A stretch of 64,000 nt of DNA, taken from the NCBI GenBank assembly GCA_021555075.1, contig JAKGBX010000004.1:124001-188000 (forward strand), read 5' to 3'. The position numbers and the translations under genes were made by a program. Origin of the DNA: Rhodobacteraceae bacterium LMO-JJ12 (lineage in GTDB: Bacteria; Pseudomonadota; Alphaproteobacteria; Rhodobacterales; Rhodobacteraceae). Position 1 is the first letter of the stretch; every line of letters begins with the position of its first letter. This document shows positions 62,393-64,000 of the stretch, in pieces. The notes under the pieces were generated by a model that worked only from the letters and a program-made list of their open reading frames with translations, was not told where the DNA came from and made no database searches.

Positions 62393-63799
62393 TCAGCAGC
62401 TGTAATACATGCCGAATTCGACTGGATGCGGGGTGTGCTCATAAAGCTCGACCTCGCCCATTTTCAGCGAGATGTAGGCGTCGATCTGATCCTTGGTAAA
62501 CACGTCGCCTGCGAGCAGGAAGTCGTGATCAGCCGCCAGCGCATCGAGCGCTTCGCGCAAGCTGCCGCAGACGGTGGGGATGCCAGCGAGCTCTTCAGCA
62601 GGCAGGTCATAGAGGTTCTTGTCCATCGCCTCGCCCGGGTCGATCTTGTTCTTGATGCCGTCGAGACCGGCCATCAGCAGAGCGGCAAAGCAGAGGTACG
62701 GGTTGGCCGCGGGATCGGGGAAACGAGCCTCAACGCGCTTGGCTTTGGGCGACTCGGTCCATGGGATACGCACACAGCCCGAGCGGTTGCGGGCCGAATA
62801 GGCGCGCAGGACAGGCGCTTCAAAACCCGGGATCAGGCGCTTGTAGCTGTTGGTCGCCGGGTTGGTGAAGGCGTTGAGCGTCTTGGCGTGCTTGAGAATG
62901 CCACCAATGAAATAGAGCGCTTCCTGGCTGAGATCGGCGTATTTGTCGCCCGAGAACAGCGGCTTGCCATCTTTCCAGATCGACATGTTCACATGCATGC
63001 CGGTGCCGTTGTCACCATAGATCGGCTTGGGCATGAAGGTGGCTGTCTTGCCATAGGCGGCAGCGACGTTGTGGATCACGTATTTGTATTTCTGCATCTC
63101 GTCGGCCTGTTTGACCAACGTACCGAAGATCAGACCCAGCTCATGCTGACACGAAGCAACCTCGTGGTGATGCTTGTCGATCTTCATGCCCATGCGTTTC
63201 ATGGTCGAGAGCATTTCGCTGCGGATATCCTGAGCGTCGTCGGTCGGGTTTACCGGGAAGTAGCCGCCCTTGATGCCCGGACGGTGGCCAGAGTTGCCCA
63301 TCTCATAGTCGGTGTCGGTGTTCCATGACCCGTCAATCGCATCAACCTCGTAAGATACCTTGTTGATCGAGTTAGAGAATTTTACATCGTCAAACAGGAA
63401 GAACTCGGCTTCCGGACCCCAGAAGGAGTCGTCACCGATACCCGAGGACTTGAGGTAGGCTTCGGCTTTTTGGGCGGTGCCGCGTGGGTCGCGCTCATAA
63501 GGTTCGTTGGTGTCGGGTTCGACGATCGAACAATGGATGCAGAGGGTTTTCTCGGCATAGAACGGGTCGAGATAGGTGCTGTCGGTGTCGGGCATCAGCT
63601 TCATGTCGGAAGCTTCGATGGATTTCCAACCAGCAATCGAGGAACCGTCGAACATGAAGCCTTCTTCGAGAAAGTCTTCATCGACCATCTCGGTCGATAC
63701 GGTTACGTGCTGGAGCCTGCCACGCGGATCGGTGAAACGGATATCAACATAGTCGATTTCTTCGTCCTTGATCTGCTTGAGAACGTCTTTGATGCTCAT
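62393..63799 (-). CDS. glnA: Glutamine synthetase type I
   Basis: ATP-dependent ligation of ammonia to glutamate; dodecamer in the cytosol. 468 aa is the usual type I length. Signatures: [14 protein letters not shown] near residue 47, AEFFLFDD near residue 131, [11 protein letters not shown] (seen as [12 protein letters not shown]) near residue 265, [10 protein letters not shown] near residue 342, and the adenylylation site Tyr in NLYDLPAEE near residue 397. It follows glnB by about 46 bp, a common alphaproteobacterial glnBA operon under nitrogen control. Confidence 0.97.
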   Translation of the reverse strand: MSIKDVLKQIKDEEIDYVDIRFTDPRGRLQHVTVSTEMVDEDFLEEGFMFDGSSIAGWKSIEASDMKLMPDTDSTYLDPFYAEKTLCIHCSIVEPDTNEPYERDPRGTAQKAEAYLKSSGIGDDSFWGPEAEFFLFDDVKFSNSINKVSYEVDAIDGSWNTDTDYEMGNSGHRPGIKGGYFPVNPTDDAQDIRSEMLSTMKRMGMKIDKHHHEVASCQHELGLIFGTLVKQADEMQKYKYVIHNVAAAYGKTATFMPKPIYGDNGTGMHVNMSIWKDGKPLFSGDKYADLSQEALYFIGGILKHAKTLNAFTNPATNSYKRLIPGFEAPVLRAYSARNRSGCVRIPWTESPKAKRVEARFPDPAANPYLCFAALLMAGLDGIKNKIDPGEAMDKNLYDLPAEELAGIPTVCGSLREALDALAADHDFLLAGDVFTKDQIDAYISLKMGEVELYEHTPHPVEFGMYYSC

Positions 63800-63845
63800 T
63801 CCCTTGTTCCTTTTCGTATTGGAATGGTCTGATTTGGGGCTCTTT

Positions 63846-64000
63846 TCAGAGCGCGTCGGAATCTGTTTCGCCGGTGCGGATGCGGAGTGCCTGTTCCACG
63901 GGGCTGACGAAGATCTTGCCGTCGCCGATCTTGTCGGTTTTGGCGGCGTCGATGATGGCCTCGATGGCGGCTTCGACCTGATCGTCGTCGAGCACCACTT
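63846..64000 (-). CDS. glnB: Nitrogen regulatory protein P-II, C-terminal part (partial at window edge)
   Basis: The reverse strand reads [29 protein letters not shown] up to the TGA at 63846-63848, which is the C-terminal half of PII (the B- and C-loop region that binds ATP and 2-oxoglutarate, and the end of the core strand). The N-terminal part with the T-loop and its uridylylation Tyr lies outside the window. Sensor of nitrogen and carbon status; first gene of the glnBA pair. Confidence 0.93.
   Translation of the reverse strand, partial: VVLDDDQVEAAIEAIIDAAKTDKIGDGKIFVSPVEQALRIRTGETDSDAL

Overview
The window looks like a chromosomal segment of a marine alphaproteobacterium of the Rhodobacterales (Roseobacter group). 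This rests on the GC-rich core genes, an Entner-Doudoroff pair (edd-eda), Rhodobacterales-typical small families (DUF6455, DUF2927), a DddP-type dimethylsulfoniopropionate lyase with every metal and catalytic residue in place, and a glnB-glnA pair. No rRNA, tRNA or CRISPR array was seen.

Layout. 1-8.3 kb is core: edd-eda, a lipoprotein, an RlmI-like methyltransferase, a PIN protein, an M48 protease, a cytochrome P450 and an Asp/Glu-racemase-like protein. An IS3-type transposase remnant at 8.3-8.6 kb is followed by about 39 kb (8.6-47.3 kb) that is almost wholly catabolic and partly lower in GC. 47.3-47.9 kb holds no recognisable gene. 47.9-64 kb is core again: VWA protein, DUF2927, DMT exporter, an orphan fliG, purB, bioY, a hydrolase/OsmC fusion, dddP, a haem-dependent N-demethylase-like protein, a lytic transglycosylase, a gamma-carbonic-anhydrase-like protein, glnA and the end of glnB.

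The catabolic block is the main discovery. One leftward operon (21.1 to 8.7 kb) carries the full gene set of the acyclic terpene utilisation (atu, geranyl-CoA) pathway: acyl-CoA ligase, acyl-CoA dehydrogenase, biotin-dependent carboxylase alpha and beta, crotonase, two SDRs, and AtuA split into two genes. An old-yellow-enzyme reductase and a DUF169 protein are added. Around it lie a 2,4-dienoyl-CoA-reductase-like flavoprotein, a second acyl-CoA dehydrogenase, two IclR regulators, a five-gene Liv-type ABC importer, a cyclase-family hydrolase, two more crotonases, two 3-hydroxyisobutyrate-dehydrogenase-like enzymes, an SMP-30 lactonase, an SCP2-like protein, an alpha/beta hydrolase, an aldehyde dehydrogenase, a TcuA/TcuB (tricarballylate-type) oxidation pair, a carboxymuconolactone-decarboxylase-like protein, an SDR and a TRAP transporter.

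Five intergenic regions of this block share a 16-bp half-palindromic element, consensus GTTCYG-N6-GAAM, always in the same orientation and always followed on its leftward side by a 15-bp T-rich tract. At the two identical sites the tract ends exactly at a TTGAC(A/C) -35 hexamer. One site lies in the divergent gap beside the first IclR gene. I infer a single IclR regulon of about 26-28 genes for uptake and CoA-dependent breakdown of an unknown, probably branched or isoprenoid-like carboxylate. The substrate cannot be told from sequence alone.
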